This document shows, piece after piece, positions 8,859 to 18,264 of a stretch of 47,707 bases of DNA (positions within the stretch are counted from its first letter, which is position 1; each line of letters opens with the position of its first letter). The stretch is taken from contig JANYGB010000020.1 of assembly GCA_025359445.1 (NCBI GenBank), forward strand, positions 1 through 47,707, given 5' to 3'. The DNA comes from Sphingomonadaceae bacterium. Lineage in GTDB: Bacteria > Pseudomonadota > Alphaproteobacteria > Sphingomonadales > Sphingomonadaceae. Position numbers and translations under genes: made by a program. Under the pieces are notes generated by a model. The model searched no databases, had not been told where the DNA came from, and saw only the letters and a list, made by a program, of their open reading frames with translations.

Positions 8859-9104
8859 ATGCGGCTTGTTCTGATTTCCCTGTTTGCTGCCACCATGCTT
8901 GCCTCCCCAACGCTTGCCGAAGATTCTGCTGCGCCCAAGAAAGAGCGTCCGATCTGCCGTACCTCGCAATCGGCGACCGGTAGCCACCGGCCCGGCAAGC
9001 GCATCTGCCTGACTGCGGCCGAATGGAAAACGCGCGATGGCGGCACGGACGAATATGCTCTGCCCGATCAGCGCATTCGGGTGTCGGGCATTCATAGCAA
9101 TTGA
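8859..9104 (+). CDS. Small secreted protein with conserved cysteines
   Basis: An 81-residue protein with a clear signal peptide (MRLVLISLFAATMLASPTLA, cleavage before EDSA). The mature part has two cysteines about 20 residues apart (PICRTSQ and KRICLTAAEW). Small secreted proteins with an ICR...TGSR...C...AEW pattern occur in sphingomonads, but no function is known to me. An AAGGAG ribosome-binding site at 8847-8852 fixes the ATG at 8859. It stands alone, separated by 54 bases from the methyltransferase gene and 182 from rpsD. Confidence 0.7.
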   Translation: MRLVLISLFAATMLASPTLAEDSAAPKKERPICRTSQSATGSHRPGKRICLTAAEWKTRDGGTDEYALPDQRIRVSGIHSN

Positions 9105-9286
9105 GGCCAGCAGGCCACCACTCGTGACTTGATCTTTGCGCCTTGCCGGGCTAGTGGCGCGCCTTCGCAATTGAGCGGGCACTCCGGTGAAGCCTGTCTC
9201 GCATCCGGTTTTTGGCTGGGTGGTGCGGTTCCGGACTAGGAGCGACGGCACTAATGCCGCGCATGCAAATTGAAGGATGACGCGCC

Positions 9287-9901
9287 ATGTCTAAGCGCAA
9301 GACGTCGAAGTATAAACTCGATCGCCGGATGGGCGAGAATATCTGGGGCCGTCCCAAGAGCGCGGTCAACCGCCGCTCGTATGGTCCGGGCCAGCACGGT
9401 CAACGCCGCAAGAGCAAGGTGTCCGACTTCGGGATCCAGCTCCGCGCCAAGCAGAAGCTCAAGGGCTACTACGGCGACGTTACCGAAAAGCAGTTCAAGC
9501 GCACCTATCAGGAAGCGTCGCAGATGAAGGGCGATACCGGTCAGAACCTGATCGGTCTGCTCGAACAGCGGCTCGACATGGTGGTGTACCGCGCCAAGTT
9601 CGCGCCGACCATTTTCTCGGCCCGCCAGATCGTTTCGCACGGCCACATCTATGTGAACGGCGTAAAGTGCAATATTGCCAGCCGCCGGGTGTTCCCGGGC
9701 GACGTCATGACGCTGGGCGCCAAGGCCAAGGACATGGCCCTGATTGCCGAAGCGCAAGGCCTGGCCGAGCGGGAAGTGCCCGAATATGTCGCGCCCGATG
9801 GCACCGACAAGGTCAGCTTTGTGCGCGTACCGACGCTCGATGAAGTGCCTTATCCGGTGAAGATGGAACCCAACCTGGTGGTCGAATTCTATTCGCGCTG
9901 A
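9287..9901 (+). CDS. rpsD: 30S ribosomal protein S4
   Basis: The 204-residue S4 is a primary 16S rRNA binder in small-subunit assembly. The N-terminus ([21 protein letters not shown]) and [10 protein letters not shown] are typical of alphaproteobacterial S4, which lacks the N-terminal zinc Cys set. The S4 RNA-binding domain spans about residues 93-155 ([31 protein letters not shown]). GAAGGA at 9272-9277 is the ribosome-binding site. It is a single-gene unit with a strong terminator right after the stop. The 182-base leader holds only a small CGGCA/TGCCG hairpin at 9246-9259; S4 autoregulation there is possible but not demonstrated by sequence. Confidence 0.98.
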   Translation: MSKRKTSKYKLDRRMGENIWGRPKSAVNRRSYGPGQHGQRRKSKVSDFGIQLRAKQKLKGYYGDVTEKQFKRTYQEASQMKGDTGQNLIGLLEQRLDMVVYRAKFAPTIFSARQIVSHGHIYVNGVKCNIASRRVFPGDVMTLGAKAKDMALIAEAQGLAEREVPEYVAPDGTDKVSFVRVPTLDEVPYPVKMEPNLVVEFYSR

Positions 9902-9923
9902 TCCAGCGGCGAGTGAAAATTTC

Positions 9924-9953
9924 AAAGGGCGGTCCTGCGGGGCCGCCCTTTTT
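9924..9953 (+). terminator. Strong Rho-independent terminator of rpsD
   Basis: The left arm at 9924-9935 (AAAGGGCGGTCC) pairs with 9940-9951, with one G-U pair and a TGCG loop, and the stem runs into a T tract ending at 9953. It lies 22 bases after the rpsD stop. A reading frame crosses it toward the nitroreductase, which argues against any upstream start for that gene. Confidence 0.92.
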
Positions 9954-10014
9954 GTTTGCGCGGCTTAACCGGGCGGTTAACAAGGATGCAAAGCAGCCAC
10001 CGGTGAGGAAACAC

Positions 10015-10692
10015 ATGAAATTCGACGACGTGATAATGGGCCGACGCTCGATCCGCGGTTACCTGGACAAGCCGGTGCCGCGCGAATTGATCGAAGAAAT
10101 TCTAGGCCTTGCAATCCGCGCGCCTAGCTCGATGAACACCCAGCCCTGGAATTTCCACGTCATTACCGGCGAACCGCTCGCGAAAATCCGCGCCGGCAAC
10201 ACCGAACGGATCCTCGCTGGCGAGCCTGACAGCCGAGAATTCCGCAAGGGCGTACCCTTCGCGGGCGTTCACCGCGAGCGTCAGATCGGCGTCGCCAAGC
10301 AGCTGTTCACCGCGATGGGCATCGCGCGCGACGATCCCGCTGCCCGGCAGGACTGGGTGCTGCGCGGCTTTCGCCAGTTCGATGCGCCCGTCTGTGTGAT
10401 TATCACCTATGATCGCGCGGTCGATGGCAGCGACGACAGCCCGTTCGATTGCGGCGCGGTGGCGACGGCGCTGGTCAATGCCGCGTGGTCGCGCGGACTC
10501 GGCTGCGTGATCAATAGCCAAGGCATCATGCAAAGTCCGGTGGTGCGCGAACACGCAAACATCCCGGAAGATCAGGTGATCATGAAAAGCATCGCGCTGG
10601 GCTGGCCCGACGAGACGTTCCCCGCCAACGCGGTCGTTTCGGAACGCAAGACAGTTGATGAAGCGGCGGTGTTTGTAGGCTTCGCGGACTAG
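10015..10692 (+). CDS. Nitroreductase-family FMN oxidoreductase
   Basis: A 225-residue nitroreductase-fold enzyme. RRSIRGYLDKPVPRELIEEIL at the start and APSSMNTQPWNFHVITG carry the FMN-binding Arg/Ser and the NTQPW motif; GLGCVINSQGI and ALGWPDETFPAN complete the fold. Such enzymes reduce nitro groups, quinones or related substrates with NAD(P)H; the physiological substrate is unknown. ATG 10015 is preceded by GAGGAA at 10005-10010. An in-frame upstream start would lie before the rpsD terminator and is rejected. No obvious partner gene lies nearby. Confidence 0.88.
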   Translation: MKFDDVIMGRRSIRGYLDKPVPRELIEEILGLAIRAPSSMNTQPWNFHVITGEPLAKIRAGNTERILAGEPDSREFRKGVPFAGVHRERQIGVAKQLFTAMGIARDDPAARQDWVLRGFRQFDAPVCVIITYDRAVDGSDDSPFDCGAVATALVNAAWSRGLGCVINSQGIMQSPVVREHANIPEDQVIMKSIALGWPDETFPANAVVSERKTVDEAAVFVGFAD

Positions 10693-10891
10693 AGCATGGT
10701 GCAAGCAAAGCGCGCCAAGAAATTCCCAGATCATCTTGCCAAACCGGGTGCGCTTGTTCCGGCACTAACCGCGTTGATTCTTGGATTTGGTCCTCGTACT
10801 CTGTGCTGTATCGGGAATCGGGCGGATGAGCGGCAATCGCAATTCGCCCGAAACGGGTCTGGTGAGTCACCAATTCGGGGCGGCAGTATCG

Positions 10892-13033
10892 ATGTCTTTT
10901 GCCAATAGTTTTACCGAATTTGAGCGGCTGCGGCTGCTGGTGGACGGATTGGACGCCGGGTTTGGGCTGCTCGCGCCGGATTACACGATCTTGGAACTCA
11001 ACGACGAAGCAATGCGCATTGACGGCCGCAGCCGCGATGCGGTGATCGGCCAGACGCACTGGATCGCTTATCCGGGGACCGAGCACAGCGAAGTCGGCAA
11101 ATTGTACAAAGCCGTAATGAGCAGCCGCGAGGCGGCATCGGTAAAGCATACCTACCATTGGGACGATGGGCGCATTTCCGGCTACGAGACCCGCGCATTT
11201 CCGGTAACCGGTGGCTGCATCGGGGTATACTTTCGCGACATCAGCGAGCAGCATCATGCCGAACAGCAAAGCCTGCGCAGCGAACAGCGTTTCAAGGCTG
11301 CGGTCGCAGCAGTGGATGGCGTTGTCTGGACCAATAATGCCAAAGGCGAAATGATTGGGTTGCAGCCGGCATGGAGTGAACTGACTGGTCAGACGTTTGA
11401 GCAATATCAGGGCTCCGGATGGGCCGATGCGGTCCATCCAGACGACGCGCAGCCCACAATCGATGCCTGGCAGATTGCTGTCGATACCAAGCAGCCCTTC
11501 ACTTTCGAACACCGGGTGCGGCACCGCGACGGTAAGTGGCGGCTGTTTGCAATCCGGGCGGTTCCGGTGCTCGACGATGACGGCGGTATTCGTGAATGGG
11601 TCGGCATTCACCGGGACGTTACGGAACAGCGCGCCAGTGAATTGCGTCTGCGCCAAGTCGCCGAGATGGTCGACGCGGTGTTTTACGTTTATCAGTTTGA
11701 AACTGGCCAAACGTTTTATGTCAGCCCGGCTTTTGAAAAGATCTGGCGGCAACCGCCCAGCGCAGCGTACAACAATCCCAGACAATTTATGCAAGCTATC
11801 CATCCTGATGACAGGGATCGCATCAGGGCGGAAACCGAAGCATTGCGCAACGGCGAGAGCCGCACGCTGGAGTTCCGGCTGTTATTTCCCGGTGATGATG
11901 AACGGATAATCCGCGATCAAACCTCGATGATGATCGATACGGAGACTGGTGCGCGGATATTGGTAGGCTTTGCCACAGACATCACCGACTTTCGCCGGGC
12001 ACAGGATCAATTGGCGCGCAACGCCGAAACCTTCAGCAATCTGGTCACCACCAATCCGTTTGGAATCTATGTAATTGATGCCGACTTCAAACTGTCTGAA
12101 GTCAGTCTCGGCGCGGTAAAGGCATTCGCTAATATCGACCCGCTGATTGGCCGGGACTTCGCTGAAATTATGCAAATAATTTGGGCCGAGCCATTTGCCA
12201 GTGAAGCGATAGGTCGTTTCCGCCACACGCTTGAGACAGGCGAGCCATATGTGAGCAAAGAAACCGTCGAGCAGCGTGCTGACACTGCTGAAATCGAATC
12301 CTACGACTGGCGCATCGAGCGGATCATCATGCCTGACGGCCGTTATGGCGTGGTCTGCTATTTCTACGATTTGTCTGAACGCGCGAGCTACGAACAGCAG
12401 CTCAAGGCACTGATTGCCGATAAGGAATTGCTCGCGCGCGAGATTGACCACCGGGTCAAGAACAGCCTGACGATCGTCGGCGCACTGCTGTCGATGCAGC
12501 TTGGCGCGACCAAAAACGATGAAACGCGCGCTGCGTTGACCGAAGCCAAAAGCCGCGTGATCGCGGTGGCCCGCGTGCATGAGCAGCTGCACAAAAGTCA
12601 CCAGGTCGGAATTGTCGCCTTTGCCGACTATCTGCGGCAGCTGTGCCATGATCTGGAGTATTCATTACGCCGCAGCGGGGTCGAGCTCGACTTTGCGGCT
12701 GATCCGGTCGATCTTCCCGCCGAGCAAGCGATGACGCTGGCCATTGTGGTCAACGAGCTGGTGACCAACGCTTACAAGCATGGCGGCGCTGCCGGGGCGA
12801 AAAAGATTGCAGTGCAACTCAAGCTGCACCGCAAGGAACTGCATCTGACGGTGGCGGATGATGGCGCAGGATTGCCTGGCAGTTTCGTTGCCAAATCGGC
12901 GGGACTGGGTTTCCGTTTGATCGAGAATCTGAGCAAGCAGCTCGGCGCGAAGCTGACGATGCCCAGGCCCGGCGGCCCGGCGGAGTTCAGCCTGATCCTG
13001 CCTTATGATCCCGCGCCATCCCTAATGGACTGA
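10892..13033 (+). CDS. Orphan multi-PAS sensor histidine kinase (HisKA_2 type)
   Basis: About 713 residues with no predicted membrane segment, so probably cytoplasmic. Four PAS-like regions precede the kinase: roughly residues 5-115, 120-255 (with a PAC tail [16 protein letters not shown]), 260-380 and 385-505. The HisKA_2 phosphoacceptor is His520 in [11 protein letters not shown], with the N-box [11 protein letters not shown] and the G-box DDGAGLP...[10 protein letters not shown]. Such kinases often feed general-stress or light pathways in alphaproteobacteria (family knowledge). No response regulator lies beside it. I take ATG 10892; ATG 10826 is an alternative start. Its centre is AT-rich (27 GC of 60 at 12061-12120). 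The 3' end overlaps tgt tail-to-tail by 31 bases. Confidence 0.88.
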   Translation: MSFANSFTEFERLRLLVDGLDAGFGLLAPDYTILELNDEAMRIDGRSRDAVIGQTHWIAYPGTEHSEVGKLYKAVMSSREAASVKHTYHWDDGRISGYETRAFPVTGGCIGVYFRDISEQHHAEQQSLRSEQRFKAAVAAVDGVVWTNNAKGEMIGLQPAWSELTGQTFEQYQGSGWADAVHPDDAQPTIDAWQIAVDTKQPFTFEHRVRHRDGKWRLFAIRAVPVLDDDGGIREWVGIHRDVTEQRASELRLRQVAEMVDAVFYVYQFETGQTFYVSPAFEKIWRQPPSAAYNNPRQFMQAIHPDDRDRIRAETEALRNGESRTLEFRLLFPGDDERIIRDQTSMMIDTETGARILVGFATDITDFRRAQDQLARNAETFSNLVTTNPFGIYVIDADFKLSEVSLGAVKAFANIDPLIGRDFAEIMQIIWAEPFASEAIGRFRHTLETGEPYVSKETVEQRADTAEIESYDWRIERIIMPDGRYGVVCYFYDLSERASYEQQLKALIADKELLAREIDHRVKNSLTIVGALLSMQLGATKNDETRAALTEAKSRVIAVARVHEQLHKSHQVGIVAFADYLRQLCHDLEYSLRRSGVELDFAADPVDLPAEQAMTLAIVVNELVTNAYKHGGAAGAKKIAVQLKLHRKELHLTVADDGAGLPGSFVAKSAGLGFRLIENLSKQLGAKLTMPRPGGPAEFSLILPYDPAPSLMD

Positions 13034-14178
13034 CCAACCGTTGGCAGTTCACTGCGCAAATATTCGCGGCGAAAATCTGTTGCGAAGGCATTGAAAGTCC
13101 CCGCCGCAATTGCATCACGCATCGCCGCCATCAACTGCTGGTAGAATGTCAGATTATGCTCGGTCAGCAGCATCGCGCCGAGGATTTCGTTACTTTTTAT
13201 CAAGTGATGGAGATAGGCGCGGCTGTATTTGGTGCAGCCATCGCAGGGACAGCGCTCGTCCAGCGGCGCGGGATCTTCGGCATGGCGGGCGTTGCGCAGG
13301 TTGACCGGGCCGAACCAGGTGAAGCCCTGCCCGTTGCGGCCCGAGCGGCTGGGCAGCACGCAATCGAACATATCCACCCCGCGCTCCACCGCGCCAACCA
13401 GATCGTCGGGTTTGCCCACCCCCATCAGATAGCGCGGCTTATCGGCGGGAAGCTGACCCGGCGCGAAATCGAGCACCGCGAACATTGCCTCCTGCCCTTC
13501 GCCCACTGCGAGCCCGCCGATCGCGTAGCCATCGAAGCCGATCTCCTGCAGCGCGGCGGCACTCTCTCCGCGCAGGCTTTCGTCAAGCGCACCCTGCTGG
13601 ATCCCGAACAAGGCCGAACGCTCGGCATGGTCCTCGCCGCCATCGAACCCGGCGCGGCTTCGTGCGGCCCAGCGCATCGACCTCTGCATCGACTTTTCAA
13701 TCACTTCGCGCGGGGCATCGGCGCGCGGACATTCGTCGAACGCCATGACAATGTCCGAACCTAGCAGCCGCTGGGTTTCCATGCTGCGCTCGGGCGTGAG
13801 CAAGTGCTTGCTGCCATCGAGGTGGCTGGCAAAGGTCACCCCGTCCTCGGTGATCTTGCGCAGATCGGACAAGCTCATCACCTGATATCCGCCGCTGTCG
13901 GTCAGGATCGGACGATCCCAGTTCATGAATTTGTGCAAGCCGCCAAGCCGCGCAACGCGTTCTGCGCCGGGGCGGAGCATCAGGTGATAAGTGTTGCCAA
14001 GCAGGATGTCGGCACCGGTGCCGCGCACGCTCTCGGGTTTCATCGCCTTGACGGTGGCGGCGGTGCCAACCGGCATGAAGGCGGGCGTGCGGATTTCTCC
14101 GCGGCGCATCCGGATCGTGCCGGTGCGGGCCTTGCCGTCGGTGGCGGCGATATCGAACTGGAAGCGCGGGGCGGACAT
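13003..14178 (-). CDS. tgt: Queuine tRNA-ribosyltransferase
   Basis: The 391-residue bacterial Tgt exchanges guanine-34 for preQ1 in tRNAs with GUN anticodons. Visible are [11 protein letters not shown] (substrate-binding loop with a catalytic Asp), [27 protein letters not shown] (second catalytic Asp) and the zinc site [20 protein letters not shown] 14178 begins the conserved [22 protein letters not shown]; the frame extends upstream but runs into the carotenoid oxygenase. It lies 31 bases downstream of the oxygenase stop on the same strand, so it may now be transcribed from that gene. Its pathway partner queA lies 2.2 kb away on the same strand, beyond the TetR/oxygenase pair. Confidence 0.97.
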   Translation of the reverse strand: MSAPRFQFDIAATDGKARTGTIRMRRGEIRTPAFMPVGTAATVKAMKPESVRGTGADILLGNTYHLMLRPGAERVARLGGLHKFMNWDRPILTDSGGYQVMSLSDLRKITEDGVTFASHLDGSKHLLTPERSMETQRLLGSDIVMAFDECPRADAPREVIEKSMQRSMRWAARSRAGFDGGEDHAERSALFGIQQGALDESLRGESAAALQEIGFDGYAIGGLAVGEGQEAMFAVLDFAPGQLPADKPRYLMGVGKPDDLVGAVERGVDMFDCVLPSRSGRNGQGFTWFGPVNLRNARHAEDPAPLDERCPCDGCTKYSRAYLHHLIKSNEILGAMLLTEHNLTFYQQLMAAMRDAIAAGTFNAFATDFRREYLRSELPTVGQSIRDGAGS

Positions 14179-14209
14179 GGTGTGCCCGCCCCTAGCGCCG
14201 TGTGTACGG

Positions 14210-15649
14210 TTAGTCGAGATCGGGCAGCCAGTTGCCGTGGAACCCCGGCGGAACGCGGTGCGGGATATGCACGCTGGCCACCGGCGGCTTGGCGATATCC
14301 GCCGCATCCAGGATCACCAGATCGGTGGTCTCGTTTGCCGTATCGATCACGTAACCCATCACCCAACCCTCGCCTTCTGGCGCATCGTCGGCGCGCGGGA
14401 CGAACACGAATTCGCCGGGAATTCGGTCTGGCCCGAAATCGTGAACCTGACGGGTGCCGGTCTTGAGATCGTGGCGGTACAGCGGCTGCGCGTTGAGGAA
14501 GGCCGGGTCGCCGCCCTCGGGCAGTCCGATCGTCCAGGCATAGCGATAATCCTGCCCGAAAAAGCGTTCATCCGGGCGAGGGAATTCCTGCTCGGTGGCG
14601 TCGATAGTGACGCGCATCACGGTGCGTTCAGCAGGGTCGATGGTCCAGCGTTCAAGCCCCAGTGGCTTGCCGTTGGGTCCTTCGGGGCCTTCGGAAAACA
14701 TCGTTTCATGCACCGCGCTGTCGCAGATCACCTTGCCGCCAGCATCCTCGTACGAATTGGCGACGTGGAAGACGTAACACGGATCGACATCGCACCAGAT
14801 CACGTCCTCGGCACTGCCATTACGCGGCAACAGCCCGACGCGCGCCTTGTGCTCGGGGTTCCAGCGATAGGGGAAGCCCTGCCCCGCAATCAGCGAGGCC
14901 ATCGAAAACGTCACCGGCAGATCGAAGATCAGCACGTAATTCTTGGTGATGGTGCATTCGTGGATCGATGGCCCGTGCGCGACCGGCACTTCGACCTGGC
15001 GCAGCACCTTGCCCTCGGGCGACATCTGTACATACCAGACCTTGTCCGGAGTCGTCCCGTCATAGGTGATTGCGTGAAACTCGCCGGTCAGCGGATCGAG
15101 GTGCGGGTGCGCGGTGAACGGCGCGGTCAAAGTGCCGCCAAAATCGGTGTACGCAACCGTTTCGAGATTATCGTCGAGGATAACGGGACTGGATCCCGCC
15201 TCGACAATCGCGGTGATCTTGCCGGCGATCTGGACGATGTTGGTGTTGACCCCGTCACGCTGGGTGCGGCGCGGCCCCGGCGCAGCCTTGGGGCCGCCAG
15301 CGGCTTCGAGCACCTGGCTGCGGATGTAGCGGTTGCGGTACCATTCGGCCTTGCCGCCGTTGAGGCGAATGCCATGGACCATGCCGTCGCCGATGAACCA
15401 GTGATGCCCGCGCGGATCGGGTTTGAACGGGTTGGGCCCGATGCGGACGTACCGCCCGGCGAGCTGCGCGGGAATTGCGCCGGTGACTTTGAGATCGGTC
15501 AAAGTCAGTTCGGCGTTCATCGGCGTATGGACGCCGGTGAGGAACGGATGATCGGCCGCTTTGGCCATCCGCGCGCGGTTAAACGTCGCGACGCCCTGAA
15601 TGCCTTTGGTCACGACCGAACGGATTACGGTTTCGACTGCGCTTGCCAT
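14210..15649 (-). CDS. Carotenoid oxygenase (RPE65/lignostilbene dioxygenase family)
   Basis: About 479 residues of a seven-bladed beta-propeller non-haem iron dioxygenase. All four iron-ligand histidine contexts are present: [10 protein letters not shown] near residue 180, [11 protein letters not shown] near 230, FHVANSYED near 293, and GFHGNW near the C-terminus. Such enzymes cleave carotenoids or stilbene-type aromatics; the family alone does not decide which, but lignostilbene and aromatic cleavage are common in sphingomonads. I chose ATG 15649, with AAGGA eleven bases upstream; ATG 15661 is too close to that site. It is divergent from a TetR regulator across 44 bases containing a palindrome, so direct control by that regulator is the simplest reading. 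Confidence 0.9.
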   Translation of the reverse strand: MASAVETVIRSVVTKGIQGVATFNRARMAKAADHPFLTGVHTPMNAELTLTDLKVTGAIPAQLAGRYVRIGPNPFKPDPRGHHWFIGDGMVHGIRLNGGKAEWYRNRYIRSQVLEAAGGPKAAPGPRRTQRDGVNTNIVQIAGKITAIVEAGSSPVILDDNLETVAYTDFGGTLTAPFTAHPHLDPLTGEFHAITYDGTTPDKVWYVQMSPEGKVLRQVEVPVAHGPSIHECTITKNYVLIFDLPVTFSMASLIAGQGFPYRWNPEHKARVGLLPRNGSAEDVIWCDVDPCYVFHVANSYEDAGGKVICDSAVHETMFSEGPEGPNGKPLGLERWTIDPAERTVMRVTIDATEQEFPRPDERFFGQDYRYAWTIGLPEGGDPAFLNAQPLYRHDLKTGTRQVHDFGPDRIPGEFVFVPRADDAPEGEGWVMGYVIDTANETTDLVILDAADIAKPPVASVHIPHRVPPGFHGNWLPDLD

Positions 15650-15667
15650 GGTGCGAATCATCCTTTA

Positions 15668-15686
15668 ATGTTTGTGCCGTAAACAT
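15668..15686. promoter_or_regulatory. Palindromic operator candidate between oxygenase and TetR gene
   Basis: ATGTTTgtgccgtAAACAT is a 6-7-6 inverted repeat. It lies in the 44-base gap between the divergent carotenoid oxygenase and TetR genes, and occupies the likely ribosome-binding and promoter region of both. Position and symmetry fit a dimeric TetR repressor site; binding is inferred. Confidence 0.5.
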
Positions 15687-15693
15687 AGGGTCC

Positions 15694-16281
15694 ATGCTAA
15701 CAGTGTCAACATCAAAAATCGCACCCCGCGCCTACCACCATGGCGATTTGCGCGCGGCCTTGATCGAGGCGGGCCTGGCCGTGCTGGCGGGCTCCGATGC
15801 CGAAGCGATTTCGCTACGTGAGTTGGCCCGCACCGCCGGGGTTTCGCCGACCGCAGTGTACCGCCATTTCCCTGACAAAAAGGCGCTTCTTGCAGCGCTC
15901 GCGGACGCCGGGGTGGCGCGGCTGGGCGAAGCGCAGCGATTGGCTTCCGAAGCGGCAGGCGGCGGCGCGGCGGGTTTTGCCGCGACCGGCCGGGCCTACG
16001 TGCGGTTCGCGCTGGCTAACCCGGCGCTGTTCCGGCTGTCATTCACCCACGGCGGATTTGCGGCCGCTCCAACCCAGAGCAGCGACACGGCATCGCTGAT
16101 GCTGCGCGGTTATGCCGAACAATTCGGCGGCGCCGATGCGGAGCGGCTGACCTTGCAAGCCTGGTCGGTCGCGCACGGTCTGGCGATGCTGATGCTCGAT
16201 GGCCGGCTGCCGCCCGACGATGCGCTGATCGACCGGGTGCTGGATACGAAGACGCTGTTTCCGGCTCAAAACCACACCTAG
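15694..16281 (+). CDS. TetR-family transcriptional regulator
   Basis: A 195-residue TetR protein. The N-terminal helix-turn-helix is plain (ISLRELARTAGVSPTAVYRHFPDKKALLAAL, about residues 32-62), and the C-terminal part (YVRFALANPALFRLSFTHG...AWSVAHGLAMLMLDG) is of the WHG type common in TetR regulators of hydrophobic-compound metabolism. I chose ATG 15694 (MLTVSTSKIAPRAYHHG) rather than an in-frame upstream codon that would overlap the oxygenase. Divergence from the oxygenase across a palindrome suggests local, probably autoregulatory, repression relieved by the oxygenase substrate or product (inference). Confidence 0.88.
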   Translation: MLTVSTSKIAPRAYHHGDLRAALIEAGLAVLAGSDAEAISLRELARTAGVSPTAVYRHFPDKKALLAALADAGVARLGEAQRLASEAAGGGAAGFAATGRAYVRFALANPALFRLSFTHGGFAAAPTQSSDTASLMLRGYAEQFGGADAERLTLQAWSVAHGLAMLMLDGRLPPDDALIDRVLDTKTLFPAQNHT

Positions 16282-16300
16282 TTTAGGACCGTAACCCCGC

Positions 16301-16364
16301 CCGTTCGCATCGAGCGAAGTCGAGATTCCCCGTGAGGTGTCTCGACTTCGCTCGACACGAGCGG
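16301..16364. repeat. Long hairpin intergenic repeat (REP-like), bidirectional terminator candidate
   Basis: TCGAGCGAAGTCGAGA (16310-16325) is repeated as a perfect inverted copy at 16340-16355 around a 14-base loop. The outer flanks 16301-16307 and 16358-16364 also pair with one mismatch. It fills the gap between the convergent TetR and queA genes. I recall closely similar CTCGACTTCGCTCGA elements scattered in sphingomonad genomes, but could not check copy number. There is no T-run, so termination would rely on the hairpin or on Rho. Confidence 0.75.
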
Positions 16365-16374
16365 AGGCTGGTGA

Positions 16375-17409
16375 TCAGTTATCCGGCAAAAGCAGGCTCG
16401 CATCGCCGTAGCTGTAAAACCGGTACACCCCGGCGATCGCATGCGCATATGCCGCTTGCATTCGCTCCAGCCCCATCAGCGCGCTGACCAGCATGAACAG
16501 CGTCGATTTGGGCAAGTGAAAGTTGGTCATCAGCCCATCGACCGCTCTGAAGCGATAGCCGGGGGTGATAAAAATGGCGGTATCGCCCGCAAATTGGCCG
16601 ATTGTGCCGTCTGCGCGGGCGGCGCTTTCAAGCAGGCGGAGACTGGTTGTGCCCACCGCAATCACTTTGTTGCCGTTTTTTCGCACCGCGTTGAGCCGCG
16701 CTGCCACGTCAGCCGAAATCGTCCCCCATTCGGCGTGCATCCGGTGCGCTTCGGTGTCGTCCACCTTGACCGGCAGAAATGTTCCCGCGCCCACATGCAG
16801 CGTCAGCGTTTCGTGGCCGATGCCCGCCGCCTCCAGCGCGCCGAGCAATTCCGGGGTAAAATGCAACGCAGCGGTCGGCGCAGCGACAGCGCCGTCCTTG
16901 GCCGCGAACATGGTCTGGTAATCGGCTTCGTCCTGTGCATCGGTCGGTCGTTTGCCGGCGATGTACGGTGGCAGCGGCATTTGCCCAGCGCGTTCGAGCA
17001 GGACTTCGACCGGTTCCTCGCCGAGGAATGCCAAGGTCACGCTGCCGTCCTCTGCCCGGGCTTCGACCAGGGCTTGCACCCCGGCGGCGAAGTCCACTGT
17101 ATCGCCCAAACGCAGCCGTTTGGCGTTGCGGATGAAAGCGTGCCAGCGGCGCAGGTCGATCCGCTTGTGCAACGTCGCGCCGATTTTCGCTTCGCCGCGG
17201 CGGCCTTCGAGCTGGGCGGGTATGACGCGGGTGTCGTTGAACACCAATACGTCGCCAGCCTGCAGCATGCTTGGCAGATCGCGGACTGACAAATCCTGCA
17301 AGGGGTCCGATCCGGCAACGAGCAACAGCCGCGCCGAATCACGCGGGCGCGCCGGACGCAAGGCTATCCGTTCTGGTGGAAGCTCGAAATCGAACAGGTT
17401 AACGCGCAT
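16375..17409 (-). CDS. queA: S-adenosylmethionine:tRNA ribosyltransferase-isomerase
   Basis: The 344-residue QueA transfers and rearranges the ribosyl moiety of SAM onto preQ1 in tRNA, forming epoxyqueuosine. [29 protein letters not shown] is the family N-terminus; [38 protein letters not shown] and [17 protein letters not shown] follow in the usual order. Length is normal. It is preceded on the same strand by the peptidylprolyl isomerase gene with a 33-base gap containing a near-perfect palindrome, and ends at the REP-like hairpin 16301-16364. Confidence 0.97.
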   Translation of the reverse strand: MRVNLFDFELPPERIALRPARPRDSARLLLVAGSDPLQDLSVRDLPSMLQAGDVLVFNDTRVIPAQLEGRRGEAKIGATLHKRIDLRRWHAFIRNAKRLRLGDTVDFAAGVQALVEARAEDGSVTLAFLGEEPVEVLLERAGQMPLPPYIAGKRPTDAQDEADYQTMFAAKDGAVAAPTAALHFTPELLGALEAAGIGHETLTLHVGAGTFLPVKVDDTEAHRMHAEWGTISADVAARLNAVRKNGNKVIAVGTTSLRLLESAARADGTIGQFAGDTAIFITPGYRFRAVDGLMTNFHLPKSTLFMLVSALMGLERMQAAYAHAIAGVYRFYSYGDASLLLPDN

Positions 17410-17421
17410 GGACTGGACCTC

Positions 17422-17444
17422 AATTCAGGGACTGTCCCTAAATT
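17422..17444. repeat. Near-perfect palindrome between isomerase and queA genes
   Basis: Arms of 11 bases with one mismatch pair are centred on AGGGACtGTCCCT and flanked by AATT on both sides. It overlaps the isomerase stop codon and lies 13 bases before the queA start. A GGGAC/GTCCC hairpin of this kind could act as an operator, as an RNA hairpin affecting queA translation, or be a REP-type element; the sequence alone does not decide. Confidence 0.55.
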
Positions 17445-18171
17445 AAGGTTTGCGCTTAACCTTGAGCTTCGGCGCGACCGGAACAACCACCGGGACCGGT
17501 ACCGGTTCTGCCACCAGCGTCGGCGGGGCAACCAAGACCGGTGCGACATAAGCGGGCTTGGCCTTGCCTTCGGACAGCAGCGATGCTTGCACGACCTTCG
17601 TCGGGTTCGCAGGCGGTTCGCCGCGCTCGATCGTATCAACCACGTCCATGCCCGAGATTACCCGGCCGAAATTGGTATAGCGATTGTCGAGCGCAAAGCG
17701 TGGATAGAAGACGATAAAAAACTGGCTGTTGGCCGAATCGGGCGCTTCAGTTCGGGCCATCGATACCGTCCCGCGCACGTGCGGCATGCGGTTAAATTCG
17801 GCCTTGAGGTCGGGCAGTGGCGAGCCGCCGGTGCCGGTCCCCGTCGGATCGCCGGTTTGCGCCATGAACCCTTCGATCACGCGGTGAAAAATCACCCCGT
17901 TGTAAAACCCTTGCTTGGTCAACGTCTTGATCCGCTCAATATGGCCGGGCGCCCATTGCGGCATCAGCCGGATCAGCACGCGTCCACCGTTCGACAGATC
18001 GAGCACCAGCACATTGTCAGGATCGTGGCTGGCATCGGGATCAACAAAAGCGCTCATCTGCACCGGCGGCGGGGCCACCGGCTGCTTCGGCTTGGCTATC
18101 GCCGGCGCGGCGACAAGCGAGAGGGCAGCAAAAAAGCCTGAGGTCAGGGCAACAAAAGTCCGGCGGTTCAT
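17443..18171 (-). CDS. Secreted cyclophilin-type peptidylprolyl isomerase
   Basis: A 242-residue protein. The N-terminus MNRRTFVALTSGFFAALSLVAAPAIA has a twin-arginine-like motif and a hydrophobic core, so periplasmic export (Tat or Sec) is likely. The cyclophilin domain spans about residues 50-195: FYNGVIFHRVIEGFMAQTGDPTG carries the catalytic Arg, and SMARTEAPDSANSQFFIV and NRYTNFGRVISGMDVV follow. A Val/Pro-rich tail (VAPVLVAPPTLVAEPVPVPV and a basic end) trails the domain. It lies between coaD and queA on the same strand. The role is prolyl isomerisation during periplasmic folding. Confidence 0.92.
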   Translation of the reverse strand: MNRRTFVALTSGFFAALSLVAAPAIAKPKQPVAPPPVQMSAFVDPDASHDPDNVLVLDLSNGGRVLIRLMPQWAPGHIERIKTLTKQGFYNGVIFHRVIEGFMAQTGDPTGTGTGGSPLPDLKAEFNRMPHVRGTVSMARTEAPDSANSQFFIVFYPRFALDNRYTNFGRVISGMDVVDTIERGEPPANPTKVVQASLLSEGKAKPAYVAPVLVAPPTLVAEPVPVPVVVPVAPKLKVKRKP

Positions 18172-18197
18172 GAAGGTTAATTCTCGCTAGTTGCAAA

Positions 18198-18224
18198 GCT
18201 TGGCGGCGGGATAGCGCCGCAAGC
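18198..18224. repeat. Hairpin between coaD and the isomerase gene
   Basis: The left arm starting GCTTG and ending CGGCG pairs with CGCCGCAAGC through ten base pairs with one bulged G and a six-base loop. It lies in the 93-base gap between coaD and the isomerase gene on the minus strand. No T-run follows in the direction of transcription, so it may be a processing or partial termination site. Confidence 0.4.
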
Positions 18225-18264
18225 CTGTCATGGCAATGAACGGAAATGCATCCATCCCCTGCGC

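Noticed and set aside
7692..9251. Long minus-strand frame (519 codons) across the methyltransferase gene and secreted-protein gene
   Set aside because: It runs antisense through two well supported genes and shows no recognisable domain.
9105..9286. tRNA or riboswitch in the rpsD leader
   Set aside because: No cloverleaf, no T-loop GGTTCNANTCC pattern and no known aptamer core; only a 5-bp hairpin.
9913..10014. Upstream in-frame extension of the nitroreductase
   Set aside because: It would start inside the rpsD terminator and its residues are unrelated to the family; ATG 10015 has a good ribosome-binding site.
10580..11803. Minus-strand frame of 407 codons over nitroreductase and kinase
   Set aside because: It crosses two supported plus-strand genes and an intergenic gap, and its sequence has no protein-family features.
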